Assembly (NCBI GenBank): GCA_012934845.2
Contig: WNNJ02003111.1
Coordinates: forward strand, 62,001 to 126,000
Origin: Pomphorhynchus laevis
Lineage: Eukaryota; Acanthocephala; Palaeacanthocephala; Echinorhynchida; Pomphorhynchidae
DNA length: 64,000 nucleotides
Reading direction: 5' to 3'
Shown: in pieces, positions 1 to 10,520 of the stretch
How the letters are laid out: the number at the start of each line of letters is the position of its first letter
Position numbering within the stretch: the first letter of the stretch is position 1
Made by a program: the position numbers and the translations under genes
The notes under the pieces: model-generated
The model's database searches: none
Told to the model about the DNA's origin: nothing
The model's input: only the letters and a program-made list of their open reading frames with translations

Positions 1-1774
1 GTGATGACATCGGCTGAATTCTTAGCAAACCTAATCGAGATGCATAATCCACTCTTGCATCCGAACATAAACGGGAACATCACCTTAGGACTGACTCAAT
101 ATCTATCCTTTCTTGTTTGGTGACCGGGAAAGTAGCCTGAATTGCATACTCTAAATGCGGGCGAACCAACGTGTTAAACAAATTTCTAAAGACATTAGTG
201 GTAATCTTAAGGAATGAGTTCTTTACAATATATAGTGCACGAGTAGCGCTTTTTATTACTCTTTAACTATTAAGTTTAGTTTTTAATGATGCCTGCACGA
301 TAATTCATAAATCCCTATAATGTGATACTTCAGTGAGAAGAACATCGCCGATATGATATGTAAAATTACTGGATTTTTTACCCATCCTCATAAGTATACA
401 CTTATCAACGTTAAGATGTAATCCAGTAGAGCGGCACCAATCATGAACTCGATCCAAGTCTGCCTGTAAAGAATTACAGTCATCAATATCTCGTATATCA
501 GTCCAAATTTTAAGATCATCAGCGAATGCCAAGTGAGTGTTCTCAATACGTAAAAGTAAATCGTTGAGGAACGTGATGAACAATAGATGACCTAATGCAG
601 AACCCTGAGCGACACCTGTCGACATACTTCTTTCTGCAGATAAAAACTCACCAACTCTTACCTTATACGTTCGCAATGAAAGAAAATTCTCAATCTAAGA
701 GCAGATTACACGAGGGACGCCGTAGTGAATTAAGAGTGACACAAGACCTTTATGTGGAACACGATCAAAGGCTATCGAAAAATCTAGAAATACGACATCG
801 AGACATAGTCCTGAGCTTAGTACTTCCATCCAACTTTCTCGCGCTAAAAAAGTTAGAGAGACATAAACGGCCTTGTCTGAATCCGTGTTGAGAATAAGCA
901 AGAATGCTGTTAAAATTTAGATGCTCGAGTAGCCTTTTGGCAATAAATCGTTCTAGTAATTTAGAGAGAACACTGGACAAACTGATAGGGCGATAATCTA
1001 AACAAAAAGCGCTGGCTGTTTTTTAGGGATTGGCACAACAATAGAAGACTTTCATATTGCAGGAATCCACGAATTGATCAGGCTAAATGAAAATATACGA
1101 GCTAAAACACTACTTATGGCAGTCCAATCGCATCAATTAGGTAAGGTGAAATATCATCTGGACCAGGAGAGCCAAATCGGTCAAGCCTAGTGATTAGGTG
1201 TAATACTTCAAATGCACTGATTGGCTTAACGAGATTCTGAGTAATATTGTGAATGGGATACCTATTTTAAAGAGTAAATATCCGAAACAATTGTCGATGG
1301 AGAATGGAAGCTGTCCGCTAGGCATTCAGCAATTTCAGACTCAGTAGAATAAACATATTCATCTGAAGTAATGTATGCTATATTAGAGGGAAGTATCCTT
1401 GAACCTTTCACATATAACCAAAAACGCTTTGGTTGATTCCCGATGCAATTTGCAATACAATCTTCAAATGCTATTCGCTTATGTATTTTCAATCTATTGC
1501 AGAGGTTGCGCACGTACTGATACCTATCTAAGTTTTTAAGATTGGTCTGAGTAATAGCCCACAGGGCATTGCGCAGTTTCAACAATGCACGAAGTTCATG
1601 ATCAAACCACTGAGGGCGAGTGGAATTAATGAAAGTTCTCCGTTTCGGAGCGAACTTATCTGACAAATTTAAGAAAACGTTATAAAGAATGGTCAGCAGA
1701 TCTGAAACAGTAGTAGACCTATAACTATGATAAAAAATGCTATAGAAATTAGCTAAGAGATGTTGGGTATCCAC
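1..1774 (-). pseudogene. LINE linker and reverse transcriptase, broken
   Basis: Residues 1774 to 1262 carry the linker with PQWFDHELRALLKLRNALW and PKRFWLYVKGSR, typical of the region between endonuclease and RT. From about 980 to 300 the RT blocks appear in several frames: LSKLLERFIAKRL, QHGFRQGR, VFLDFSIAFDRVPHKG, GSALGHLLFITFLNDL and LAFADDLKIW. Bases 1-290 encode the thumb (NTLVRPHLEYA, then ESVLR). At least three frame or stop breaks are visible. It makes no functional enzyme. Confidence 0.8.
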
Positions 1775-1779
1775 CCGAG

Positions 1780-2434
1780 TCCAATTTCATTTTGGATAAC
1801 CCAATGTTGACCTACAAACGATCTTGGACACTAATTAAACGGAGATAACACAGTGATCACTGTTACCAAGAGTAGGATAATACGCAATACTGTCGATATC
1901 TCCAGTACATCTTGTAAACACGAGATCTAGAGTAGTACCGTCGACATGAGTTGGTTCTCTACAATGTTGCACTAAAAGTAGGTTAGCAAGAAATCACGAA
2001 ATTGTTTTGATACGCCTGAGCAGGGTTGATACCCCATTCATATTCCAATCTACATTCGGAAGATTGAAGTCACCTAAAAGGACAAATCGTTGGGATGAAC
2101 AAAAATTAGATAAATAATCCTGAAGCCGATCTGTTATCAAAGTGAAAGATGGAGATCTGTAAACGACACAAAGATTTAATTTTAACAATTGATGATTTAC
2201 AGTAGACAGACACTCATATGGCCACTCAGAATCACAAAGATATGATATATTTGATGTTGAGAGATCGTGTCGAACGAATGCTACAACTCCTCCACCTCGC
2301 ATACCAGGAAAGCGATCCGCTCTTATTAACTTATAACCTACAACATTAAACAGATTATCAGAGATGCCACTATGTAACCACGATTCTGAAATACAGAATA
2401 TATCATAATGATCATCAGCAATATGGTCGATCAA
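1780..2434 (-). pseudogene. LINE endonuclease domain (APE-like), broken
   Basis: The translated minus strand shows FCISESWLH, GGGVVAFVRHDL, VVYRSP and LLGDFNLPNVDW, in the order expected of an APE-type LINE endonuclease that nicks target DNA for target-primed reverse transcription. The catalytic Glu (SESW) and the GDFN Asp/Asn are visible. The open stretch closes near 1994, and the last part, with the SDH-type end, is degraded. It sits just after the ORF1 fragment and before the linker. Confidence 0.75.
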
Positions 2435-2583
2435 GAAAGGAAATTAAGATTGAAGACTTCTAACGTTTGAGTAACCAATATGAAGCGAACTCTTTGATAA
2501 CGTGAAGGCTTTATTAGTTTTATCATGCACCTCAGAAAAATCAATAAAATCATCAAAATTGGAATCAGAATAAAACCCACTCT

Positions 2584-2889
2584 CTAGTTTGGGAGAAGCG
2601 GGATCCAACGTACTGATGGTCGCCACTGAACTACTTGAAAATTTATTATGCATATATTTGTCTCTCCTTTTCTTATTCTACCATGTAGCTCCTCGCGAGC
2701 CTTTCTCAATTTCAAACGCTCATCAAAATTAATGTCTCTCAGTATTCTTATAGTATAATCTTTCAAGATGTAACCACGATGAAGCAACATCTTAGCGTGG
2801 CCAGCAAAACTCAAGACGACATTCAATAAGCGAGGTTTCTCTGTGGTACACTTCCCAAGACGAATCAAACTCCGAACTTGCAGCTTCAT
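2584..2889 (-). pseudogene. LINE ORF1 C-terminal (RNA-binding-like) fragment
   Basis: An open stretch of about 80 residues resembles the C-terminal half of CR1/L1-type ORF1 proteins: a hydrophobic beta-rich part (RLLNVVLSFAGHAKMLL), then a charged helix with INFDERLKLRKAREEL. In this family the region binds element RNA. The N-terminal part of ORF1 is not recognisable upstream, where the sequence turns into AT-rich palindromic DNA. It belongs to the element that continues leftwards with the endonuclease. Confidence 0.6.
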
Positions 2890-2890
2890 G

Positions 2891-3149
2891 GTTACATTCT
2901 TATCATATTCCTTAAGATGATAGAGGAGCTATCGAAATATAGAATTGTTATAACTATATAATGTTAGTATAACATTATAACATTATATGTATTACATTAA
3001 TACTATATAACATTATAGTATTGCATTATATTATCTAACTATATAATGTTATTCCTGTCATAACTATATATTTGAAATGGAAGAAGATTATGGGTTTAGT
3101 ATTTATTAATAAATTAAAAAATAGTGAAATTAAGTCAAAAATTTAATAT
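2891..3149. repeat. AT-rich palindromic spacer
   Basis: Short inverted words of the type TATAATGTTA / TAACATTATA recur between about 2940 and 3060. No coding potential or RNA gene is seen. Confidence 0.5.
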
Positions 3150-3640
3150 TCCGTTTATATTCATCTATTGTTGCTCCTGAAATCGTTGAGTCTGGAAGAC
3201 TGTTCCAGGACTTGTAAACTCGGTACACTATAGTTGTCTATTTCTTCTTTGGCATTCGGTATCGTTTAATCATAAGCTTGTGCCTCGTAATTGGTAACTT
3301 GGTCGTAAAGGGAACAAGTGGCGGTGCGTGTTACTTTAATATGTTAGGGATCACTACACGAACAGCAATCTCAAAGAGATCGTTCAACTGAAATAACGTT
3401 TAATTTAGTAATCCTATCTGCAAATTGAATGGATCGAAGTGAATAAACTAGATGTATAACCTTACGTAAAATGCATTCATATAGGCGATTTCAATATGAA
3501 ACTAAGGATGGGTAACCGGTGAAGCGTATGCCATGTGGGGCAATAAAAGCACGGTGTAAGCTAAGCGAAAACTACGTTCATCCATTTCGCCCAATGTTCT
3601 TAGGAGACCCCATCATTCGGCTAAGTTTGCTTGCGATCGT
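3150..3640 (-). pseudogene. LINE RT C-terminal / tail fragment
   Basis: On the minus strand, short blocks match the end of CR1/Jockey-type ORF2 proteins: AYTVLLLPHMAYASPV, then TKLPITRHKLMIKRY and YKSWNSLPDSTISG, the usual closing block of these proteins. Blocks lie in different frames, so it is badly decayed. It may be the 3' end of another copy of the element at 1-2890. The right end abuts the 5' UTR of copy A. Confidence 0.45.
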
Positions 3641-3840
3641 TTGAATCTGGAAAATAGTCTCAAAGCCATTGTCCACTACTACGCCTTTCTTAGTTTCTTT
3701 GAACGCCTTTCTTTGAACTTTCTTCTACGTCTTTCTTTGAACTTTCTTGGCTGCTTAATAAACTACTTACAGTTTCTAATAAACATACAAGATCTAATAT
3801 ACATACAAGGACTTCTATACAAAAAGTTACAAACATCTTA

Positions 3841-4206
3841 CAACGACAACCATCGACGACAACCATCGACGACAACCATCGACGACAACCATCGACGACA
3901 ACCATCGACGACAACCATCGACGACAACCATCGACGACAACCATCGACGACAACCATCGACGACAACCATCGACGACAACCATCGACGACAACCATCGAC
4001 GACAACCATCGACGACAACCATCGACGACAACCATCGACGACAACCATCGACGACAACCATCGACGACAACCATCGACGACAACCATCGACGACAACCAT
4101 CGACGACAACCATCGACGACAACCATCGACGACAACCATCGACGACAACCATCGACGACAACCATCGACGACAACCATCGACGACAACAATCGACGACAA
4201 CCATCG
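3841..4206 (+). repeat. 13-bp minisatellite (about 28 units) in LINE 5' UTR
   Basis: Unit ACAACCATCGACG is repeated head to tail about 28 times almost without change; one unit near 4185 reads ACAACAATCGACG. It ends 3 bp before the ATG of the LINE ORF1. Because 13 is not a multiple of 3 and the unit has no stop in any frame, long spurious ORFs with a 13-residue period appear on both strands. Equivalent positions in copies B, D, E and I lack the array. Confidence 0.97.
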
Positions 4207-4209
4207 TTT

Positions 4210-4966
4210 ATGGGAGGACGTAAGAAAACAACTAAGACTGACACCAACTTTAACAACTGCAAGTACAGTGATCGATACACGACTGCAGCGTCTGGACAAC
4301 AATCACCTGCGACAAGAATAAGGCTAAAGAAGACTTCGTATGTGGTTTTTGTGCCAACAAACTAATCTGCAATCTTTCCAATAAGCACATATCAACATCC
4401 AACACGTCAACTCAAACTACCCCCGTCGTTTCGAATGTCCTTTCTCCACTCACCGACTCTGTCACCATATACACTTCCCATTCCATGTCATCTTCACTCC
4501 CCGACAACCCACGTCCCGTCCTTCCCGTCTTGTTTCTCAATACCTTGCATCCATCAATCAAAATCACCTCCACCAACCTCCACTATCCTTCCACTCATAA
4601 CCTTTCCTCACATCGCTTGCCACCCTCTTTATTATCATTATCCTCTATGTCTCCCGTCGTCAAACCAAATCCCTCTAAATCATCAACTGCCAGCTCTTCT
4701 ATCGTGATCTCACCTACTCACGTCAGTCGTCCTCCTTTACGGAAGCGCTTTGCTTCTCGCGATCGTTGCGTCATTGTCACTAATATCACGCCTTCTAACT
4801 CCTTATCTCCACAAGCACGTCTAGACTACGATGTTTCCGCCTTCAGATCCATCCTCTCGTCTATTGTCCCTGCGGATAAACCTTCCTTTTTCAAGGACAT
4901 TTCTCCTGTCGCATTTATCCGTCTAAACAAATCTTCTCAATCAAATCCTTCCCAGCCCCCCTTCTA
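4210..4966 (+). pseudogene. LINE copy A ORF1 (gag-like), short type, broken
   Basis: ATG at 4210 begins MGGRKKTTK, matching the MGRKKQK start of copy B. The zinc-finger end is visible in another frame as EDFVCGFCANKL. The C-terminal RNA-binding-like half is in good register with copy B ([35 protein letters not shown]). The roughly 150-residue insert that copies B and E carry between zinc finger and Ser/Pro-rich linker is absent, so this is the shorter ORF1 version shared with copy D. A 48-nt gap near 5115 relative to copy C removes part of the basic helix. Confidence 0.75.
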
Positions 4967-5160
4967 AAAATTATTTCCAAGCATCGCTCTCACGCGTCTT
5001 CTGTCCTCTCTTAACGATTCAAACTCATGTCATCTTCAACCACTCGAATTTTCCCCGATCGCGCCCCTTCTGAAATCGCTCAAATCTCTTCAGCACGCAT
5101 CGAAAAACGCCGAAACATAGACGGAAATTTTCAAGTTGTCCACACCCGTCCAAAAATTCG

Positions 5161-7400
5161 ATGGCGCTCCATCTCTCCTATGTGTCTTCTCCACTAGACT
5201 CTTTCGCCACAACACACGGTTTCCGCCTTGGTCTCCTGAACACTAGATCTATTCTCAATAAATCCGATCTTATCCTCAACCTATTCACCAAGCAATCCAT
5301 CGATCTCTTCTGCCTCACCGAATCCTGGCACTCAGATTCCGACGACCTTTCCATTCACCGTCTTCTCTCTACCGGTTGCTCCCTAGTCGAATCCGCCCGC
5401 CCCCTCAGCTCATGCCCTTCTAAATTCTCTAATCATGGCGGCATCGTCGCATTCGCGCGTCACCCCGCGTCTCTTCGCAAAATCAATCCCCCTTTCAGTC
5501 CTTGCTCTTTTGAATTGCTCACTTGTCGTTATTCTAACCCGATCACTCTAGATCTCGCCATTGTATACTGTTCTGGTTCATCAGCTCCTACTGCCTTATT
5601 TTTTACCGAACTCGGTGACCTCCTTTCTCATTGTGCTTTGTTCTCAATCCCTTCACTCGTTCTAGGCGACTTCGATATCCGCCTAGACCGCCCCTCCACG
5701 GATTCCATCCGGTTTATCAACATTCTATCCAACTACAATTACAAACTAATCTCCACTGCCCCCACACATATTCTTGGTGGGGCACTCGACATCATCGCTG
5801 TCCCCGATCATTTTGCTGCCTAAACCTCACTGTCTATCTCTGATCCTGGTCTATCCGATCACTTTCTCGTCACCCTCGATCTCACTCACAACCACACGAC
5901 TCCTCACACACCTACAATCCTACGTCGCCCTAAGAGAAATCTTGACCTCTTCCTTTTCCGCTCTGCCTTACTCAAATCGTCTCTATACAATCCCACAATA
6001 ACATATTTATCTCCTCACGATCTTGCCTTTCTTTTCGACTCTGAACTCACATCCACTCTCGATCTTCTCCTGCCCTTCAAGTCTCACCCACACCGTCGCT
6101 TGCACCGTGCCCCATGGTTTGACATCCAATGCATACTCTCAAAGCGTCGACTCCGCCATGCTTTTCGAGTCAATTACCGCTCTCTCAGACGTGATTTCCG
6201 CTCGATCACTCCGTCTTTCCGTGATAACTATCTTGCTCTTCGCCGGTCTTATCTCAACCTACTACGTACCACATGCAACTCCTTCTGGCAGCATAAAATC
6301 ATCACTTCATTCAACTCTAAGACTCTCTGGCATACTTTTAACTCAATCCTTGCTCGCTCCTCTTCGCCGTGCAACATCAATGCCAATGATTATTCGTCAT
6401 TTCTCTAGACTAAAGTATCCACGTTGCTCTCTCACACCCCGGTCTCCATCCTATCCCACTCTGCCCAGTCTACTCTCATCATTCCGGAACTCTTTCATCT
6501 TCTCTTTGTCTCACCTACAGCAGTATCATCTGTCCTCATGTTCTTGCCCAACATAACCTCACCTGCCGATCCCCTGCCTACTCACATATTAAAATCTATA
6601 TGCTCATCGATATCCCCATTTCTCACAACCTTGTTTAACTCGTCCATCCGCAGTCGTATCTTCCCTTCACACTGGAAATCCGCAATCGTTCGTCCCCTCC
6701 TTAAGAAACAATCGCTCGACCCCTCCCTTCCTTCTAGCTATCGCCATATTTCACTACTCCCTACTCTTTCTAGGCTCTTAGAAAGCCTAATCTTAATACA
6801 AAGCAACGCTTATCTCTCCTCACCCAATCTCTACCCTCCTTTCCAATCCGCTTTCCGCTCTAATCACTCGACAGAAATCGCATGCATAAAAGTGTACAAC
6901 GACTTACTCATTTCTCGAGACAAGGCTCTATATAGTGTTCTCATCTCCCTCGACCTCTCCTCCGCATTCGACATTGTCGACCACTCCGTCCTCCTTTCTC
7001 GCAATCGTTATGATTACGGCTTTTCTTTCTCCTCCGTAGCATGGTTCGCCTCATATCTATCCGACCGTTTATATCGCGTCTGTTCTAATTCATCATCCTC
7101 CCCTTCCATCCCTTTTTTTGCGGGGTCCCACAAGGTTCAGTCCTGGGTCCCCTGCTTTTCTCTCTTCTGCTTGGCGATCTCTCACCGTTTATCAAACCTT
7201 ACTCCTTTAATATCATGCAATATGCCGATGACATTCTAATCTATGCTCATGCACCCGCACATCACATACACGACATCGCCATTTCTGCCTTCAACTTTCT
7301 TTCTTCTATCTACAAACGTCTCTCCAATCTCCATCTCGTTCTAAACCCCGAAAAGTCCAAAATAATGTGGATCCTCCCCCGTAAACCAAACATATCTCGA
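5161..7400 (+). pseudogene. LINE copy A ORF2 (endonuclease-RT), broken
   Basis: The first 220 residues are open and give the endonuclease: [39 protein letters not shown] stop follows AVPDHFAA at about 5821. The linker and RT continue in shifted frames with [17 protein letters not shown] and [13 protein letters not shown]. The endonuclease GDFN motif reads GDFD, so the usual catalytic Asn is Asp here as in copies B and C. The C-terminal RT thumb is deleted. Confidence 0.85.
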
Positions 7401-7529
7401 CACCTGATTCACAGTCTTGTTTTGTTGTGGTCATGTAAGCGTGCGCTGGCACGCATTTGCCACGTTAAAATAAATCCTTTTTTACGCCTTGATCAGAGAA
7501 TTGAGGCATTTGTTTAATAGGGTAGGGTT

Positions 7530-8384
7530 CTATTGTGTAATACGATACATTATTTTTCTCTCATGTGTAGATGTTTAGATTTTTCATTTAGGACTAGTTC
7601 ACGTGATTTACACCAGCAATTTATAAGGTTCACATCCTGCTCTAAAAGATTATGGTCTTCAGCGCTTACTAAACTTCGCTAGATCTTTAAGTCATATGCG
7701 TATTGAATATAGTTACTAGATATTAAATTTGGGAGGTCGTGTATATACATATACATATTGAACTGTAGTGCGCTAATTACGGAACCCTGAGATACATCAC
7801 ATCTGATAGGTTTACTGTTGAGCAGTTCATTGCCAATTTTTTACTGCGATTTTCCTTCCACACAAAAGTTCTTCAATTCACCTCACAATTTTGGCGTTAA
7901 TTCTACATAATTTTAATTGTGCAGGGATAGTTGAATAAATGTCCAGGTCGATTGCTTTAGAGAAGTCAAACAAAAGAACATCTATATCGAAGTCAGCCCG
8001 AACAGAATCGATTCAATTCGTTATGGTAATCACTATGTTAGTGAATGTTGAGCGCCCAGGTCTAAATCCACGTTGGCAATTGCTTAATATGTCATGACCT
8101 TCTAAATTACTGCTAATGCGTCAGCATATTAGTGTTTCCAACATCTTGCATCTGACACAAGTTAGACTAATGGGCGATAATTGCCAGGAATGTTCAACCG
8201 CCCTTCTTATAAATGGGTCCGATAAAGGAAACTTTTCAATCCAAAGGAATTGTTCCTGAGGTGATGCAGTAAGAGAAAATTGCATATAAAGAATCAACAA
8301 TAATAGGAGTAAGTTCGCTGAAGATGGATATGTGGGATATTATTAAGTCCAGCAGTGAGTGAGCGTGTTAGTTTGGTTAAAAAA
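7530..8384 (-). pseudogene. Old LINE reverse transcriptase fragment (host of copy D)
   Basis: Minus-strand translation gives SNCQRGFRPGRSTF, DVLLFDFSKAID, a block corresponding to GVPQGS (SSQGSVISAL) and QYAYDLKI for the YADD motif. These lie in RT order on decreasing coordinates. It resembles the element at 1-2890 more than the L2-like family. The matching linker is at 9886-10441, so copy D appears to have inserted into this element. Confidence 0.6.
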
Positions 8385-9885
8385 ATATTTTAACGTGGCA
8401 AATGCGTCAAGCGCACGCTTACATGACCACAACAAAACAAAAATGTAAATCATGTGTCGAGAAGGTGTGTACGGAGGAGGTGTTTGAATGTGGTAACCAG
8501 TACGGTGTACAATGGCGATATCTAAAGTGATCGGGTTAGAAGAACGACAAGTGAGCAGTTCAAAAGAGCAAGGACTGAAAGGGGAAGTTATTTTGAGACG
8601 AGACCCGGGCGACGGGCGAATGCGACAATGCCGCCATGATTAGAAAATTTAGAAGTGGATTTGCTGAGTGAGCGAGCGGATTCGGGTTGTTAGAATCGGA
8701 GTGCCAGGATTCGGTTTGGCAGAAGATATCGATGAATTGCTTAGTGAATAGGTTGAGGATGAGATCGGATTTATTGAGAATAGATCTAGTGTTAATGAGG
8801 CCGAGGCGGAAACCGTGTGTAGTGGTGGTAGAGGCTAGTGGGGAAGACACATAGGGGAGATGGAGCGCCATCGAATTTTTGGGCGGGTGTGGACAACTTG
8901 AAAATTACCGTCGATGTTTCGGATGGAGAGAAATGTTTCGCCGTTTTCCTCGCGACGGCGTTTTTCAATGCGGGCAGATGAGAGTTGAGCGATTTCGGAG
9001 GGGGTGCGATCAAGAAAAATGCGAGTGGCAAAAGTTGACATGAGTTTGAATCGTTGGGAGAGGATAGAAGACGCGTGAGAGCGATGCTTGAAAACAATTT
9101 TTAAGATAGGGGGTTGGGAAGGATTAGATTGAGAAGATTTATTTAGGCGGATGAATTCGACAGGAGAGTTGTTGTTGAAAAAGGATGGTTTATCCGCAGG
9201 AGCAAGAGACGAGAGGATGGATCTGAATGCGGAAACATCGTGATCGAGACGTGCTTGTGAAGATAAGGAGGTGGAAGAAGTGATATTAATTACGATGACG
9301 CAACGATCGCGAGAAGTAAAGCGTTTCCTTAAAGGAGGACGAGTAACTTGAGGTGCTGAGATCACGATAGGATAGCTGGGAGTTGAGGATATCAAGGGAG
9401 TATGTTTAACAGCGGAAGTCAAAGAGGATTTGGATAATATAGAGGTTGGTGAGCGATGTGAGGAAAGGTTATGAGTGGAAGGATTTTGCAGGTTTGTGGA
9501 TGTGATTTTGATTGAGGGATGTAGGTTATTGAGAAACGATACAGAAGGGAAGATACGGGGGTGTCGGGAAGTGAAGACATGTGATGAGAGGTGCATGTGA
9601 TGACAGGATCAGTGGGTTGACAAAGGATATCAGAAACGCCTGGGTGGTTTGAGTGGACACGTTGGACGTTGATATGTTCTTATGGGAGAGGTCGCGTATG
9701 AGTTTGTCGGCACAAAATCCACATAGGAAGTCTTCTTTAGATTTACTGTTGTCGCATGCGATTGCAGTCCCGACGCTGTAGTCGTGTGTCGATCACAATA
9801 CTTGTAGTTGAGCACAGTTGGTGTCGGTCGTAGCTGTCTTCTTACGTCTTCCCATCAATGTGCTTGTGTGTTAAAACTGTTAAAT
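8385..9885 (-). mobile_element. L2/CR1-group LINE copy D, large internal deletion
   Basis: On the minus strand it starts with a very short 5' UTR (about 30 nt, AACAGTTTTAACACACAAG), then ORF1 and the endonuclease N-half. It jumps near 8495 directly to the last codons of ORF2 and the 3' tail (TTGCCACGTTAAAATATTTT). Relative to copy E about 2.4 kb is missing, covering the endonuclease end, linker and nearly all of the RT. It is more diverged than A, B, C and E, so it is older. It cannot encode a working ORF2. Confidence 0.85.
8835..9855 (-). pseudogene. LINE copy D ORF1, short type, broken
   Basis: The start at about 9855 reads MGRRKKT. The zinc-finger end EDFLCGFCADKL is visible out of frame with the start. 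The following 253-residue stretch (9596 down to 8835) is open and contains SIKITSTNLQNPSTHNLSSH, RPPLRKRFTSRDRCVIVINI and the basic helix IEKRRREENGETF. Like copy A it lacks the long acidic/Ser-rich insert of copies B and E. The function in the family is binding element RNA. Confidence 0.7.
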
Positions 9886-10441
9886 TTGCTTGATTAATCT
9901 GGAACTGGATTGATCTAAGATGTAAGAACTTATAATCAAGACAATTTTAAAATGGTTAGCTCGATAAGCACCTCACTTTTATTATGGATGACGTTATCAA
10001 GCAGCGGTCGTTTACATGAGGCAGACCGTTCTAGATACATGATTGGAGAAATTATACTATCAAACGAGAAATGATTAAGGGAAATACTAGCAATAGTTCA
10101 TTGGTCGTAGACAGTATTTCTATTAGTGAACAGGCTAGCTATTCCCCTATTTGTTAAACTCTGTATTTTAAGATAATTAAAGAACTTTTTAGAGTTCGTC
10201 GCTGTTGAGGAGGAAATCCTAGATATGAAGCTTTTTCGGTTCTCTCATTTTAATAGCGCGACCTTATTTCTTGCAGACTTTTAACTCGAGAAGGGACCCA
10301 AATCATTTTATACGAGTAAAATAGTATGTCACCCAACTTGACCGCTCTTCTGATTTCAACCCAAATCTGTATGTTGCAGCGGATTTTGGTTTATTTTACA
10401 GTGGAGAAGTAGCGAGGGCATTCAGGAGTGTGGACTTAAAG
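9886..10441 (-). pseudogene. Old LINE linker fragment flanking copies D and E
   Basis: The minus strand around 10130-10400 gives KFFNYLKIQSLTNRGIASLF, which matches the FW-x-Y/H-V/I-R-S-K type block of CR1/Jockey linkers, then NTVYDQ and further degraded text. It would precede the RT fragment at 7530-8384 in the same orientation. The two are therefore probably one element split by copy D. Copy E borders its upstream side. Confidence 0.4.
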
Positions 10442-10520
10442 AAAAAAAAAGATTTATTTTAACGTGGCAAATGCGTGCCAGCGCACGCTTACATGACCAC
10501 AACAAAAACAAAACTGTGAA

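Larger units (their letters stand above)
1..2890 (-). mobile_element. Decayed CR1/Jockey-group LINE, cut by the left window edge
   Basis: Read on the minus strand, this stretch gives in order an ORF1 C-terminus, an apurinic-like endonuclease, a linker, a reverse transcriptase (RT) and the start of the RT thumb region. This is the standard order of a two-ORF non-LTR retrotransposon. The thumb runs off base 1, so the 3' end lies outside the window. Stops and frame changes separate the domains, so it is an old copy. The RT motifs (FADDLKIW, DFSIAFDRVPHKG) resemble the CR1/Jockey group. It differs clearly from the younger L2-like family to its right. Confidence 0.85.
3745..7484 (+). mobile_element. 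L2/CR1-group LINE copy A, 5' UTR to 3' tail, internally deleted
   Basis: A near full-span copy: AT-rich 5' UTR sharing words such as 'ctaatatacatacaa' with copy B, then a 13-bp minisatellite, ORF1, ORF2 and a conserved 3' tail ending in AAATAAATCC plus a T run. ORF2 is interrupted by a stop after residue 221 and by a later one-base loss near the GVPQG block. About 650 bp of the RT C-terminus is missing at 7397, where the sequence jumps from PRKPNIS into the 3' UTR across a shared TCTC. It is almost identical to copy C at 26871-30256. Confidence 0.9.

Noticed and set aside
3841-4206. CRISPR-like array
   Set aside because: Units are head to tail with no spacers, in a eukaryotic LINE leader.
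3641-4321. 226-codon ORF with a 13-residue repeat (TTTIDDNHRRQPS), and long ORFs on the other strand
   Set aside because: Produced by the 13-bp minisatellite, which has no stop in any frame; no conserved flanking protein.
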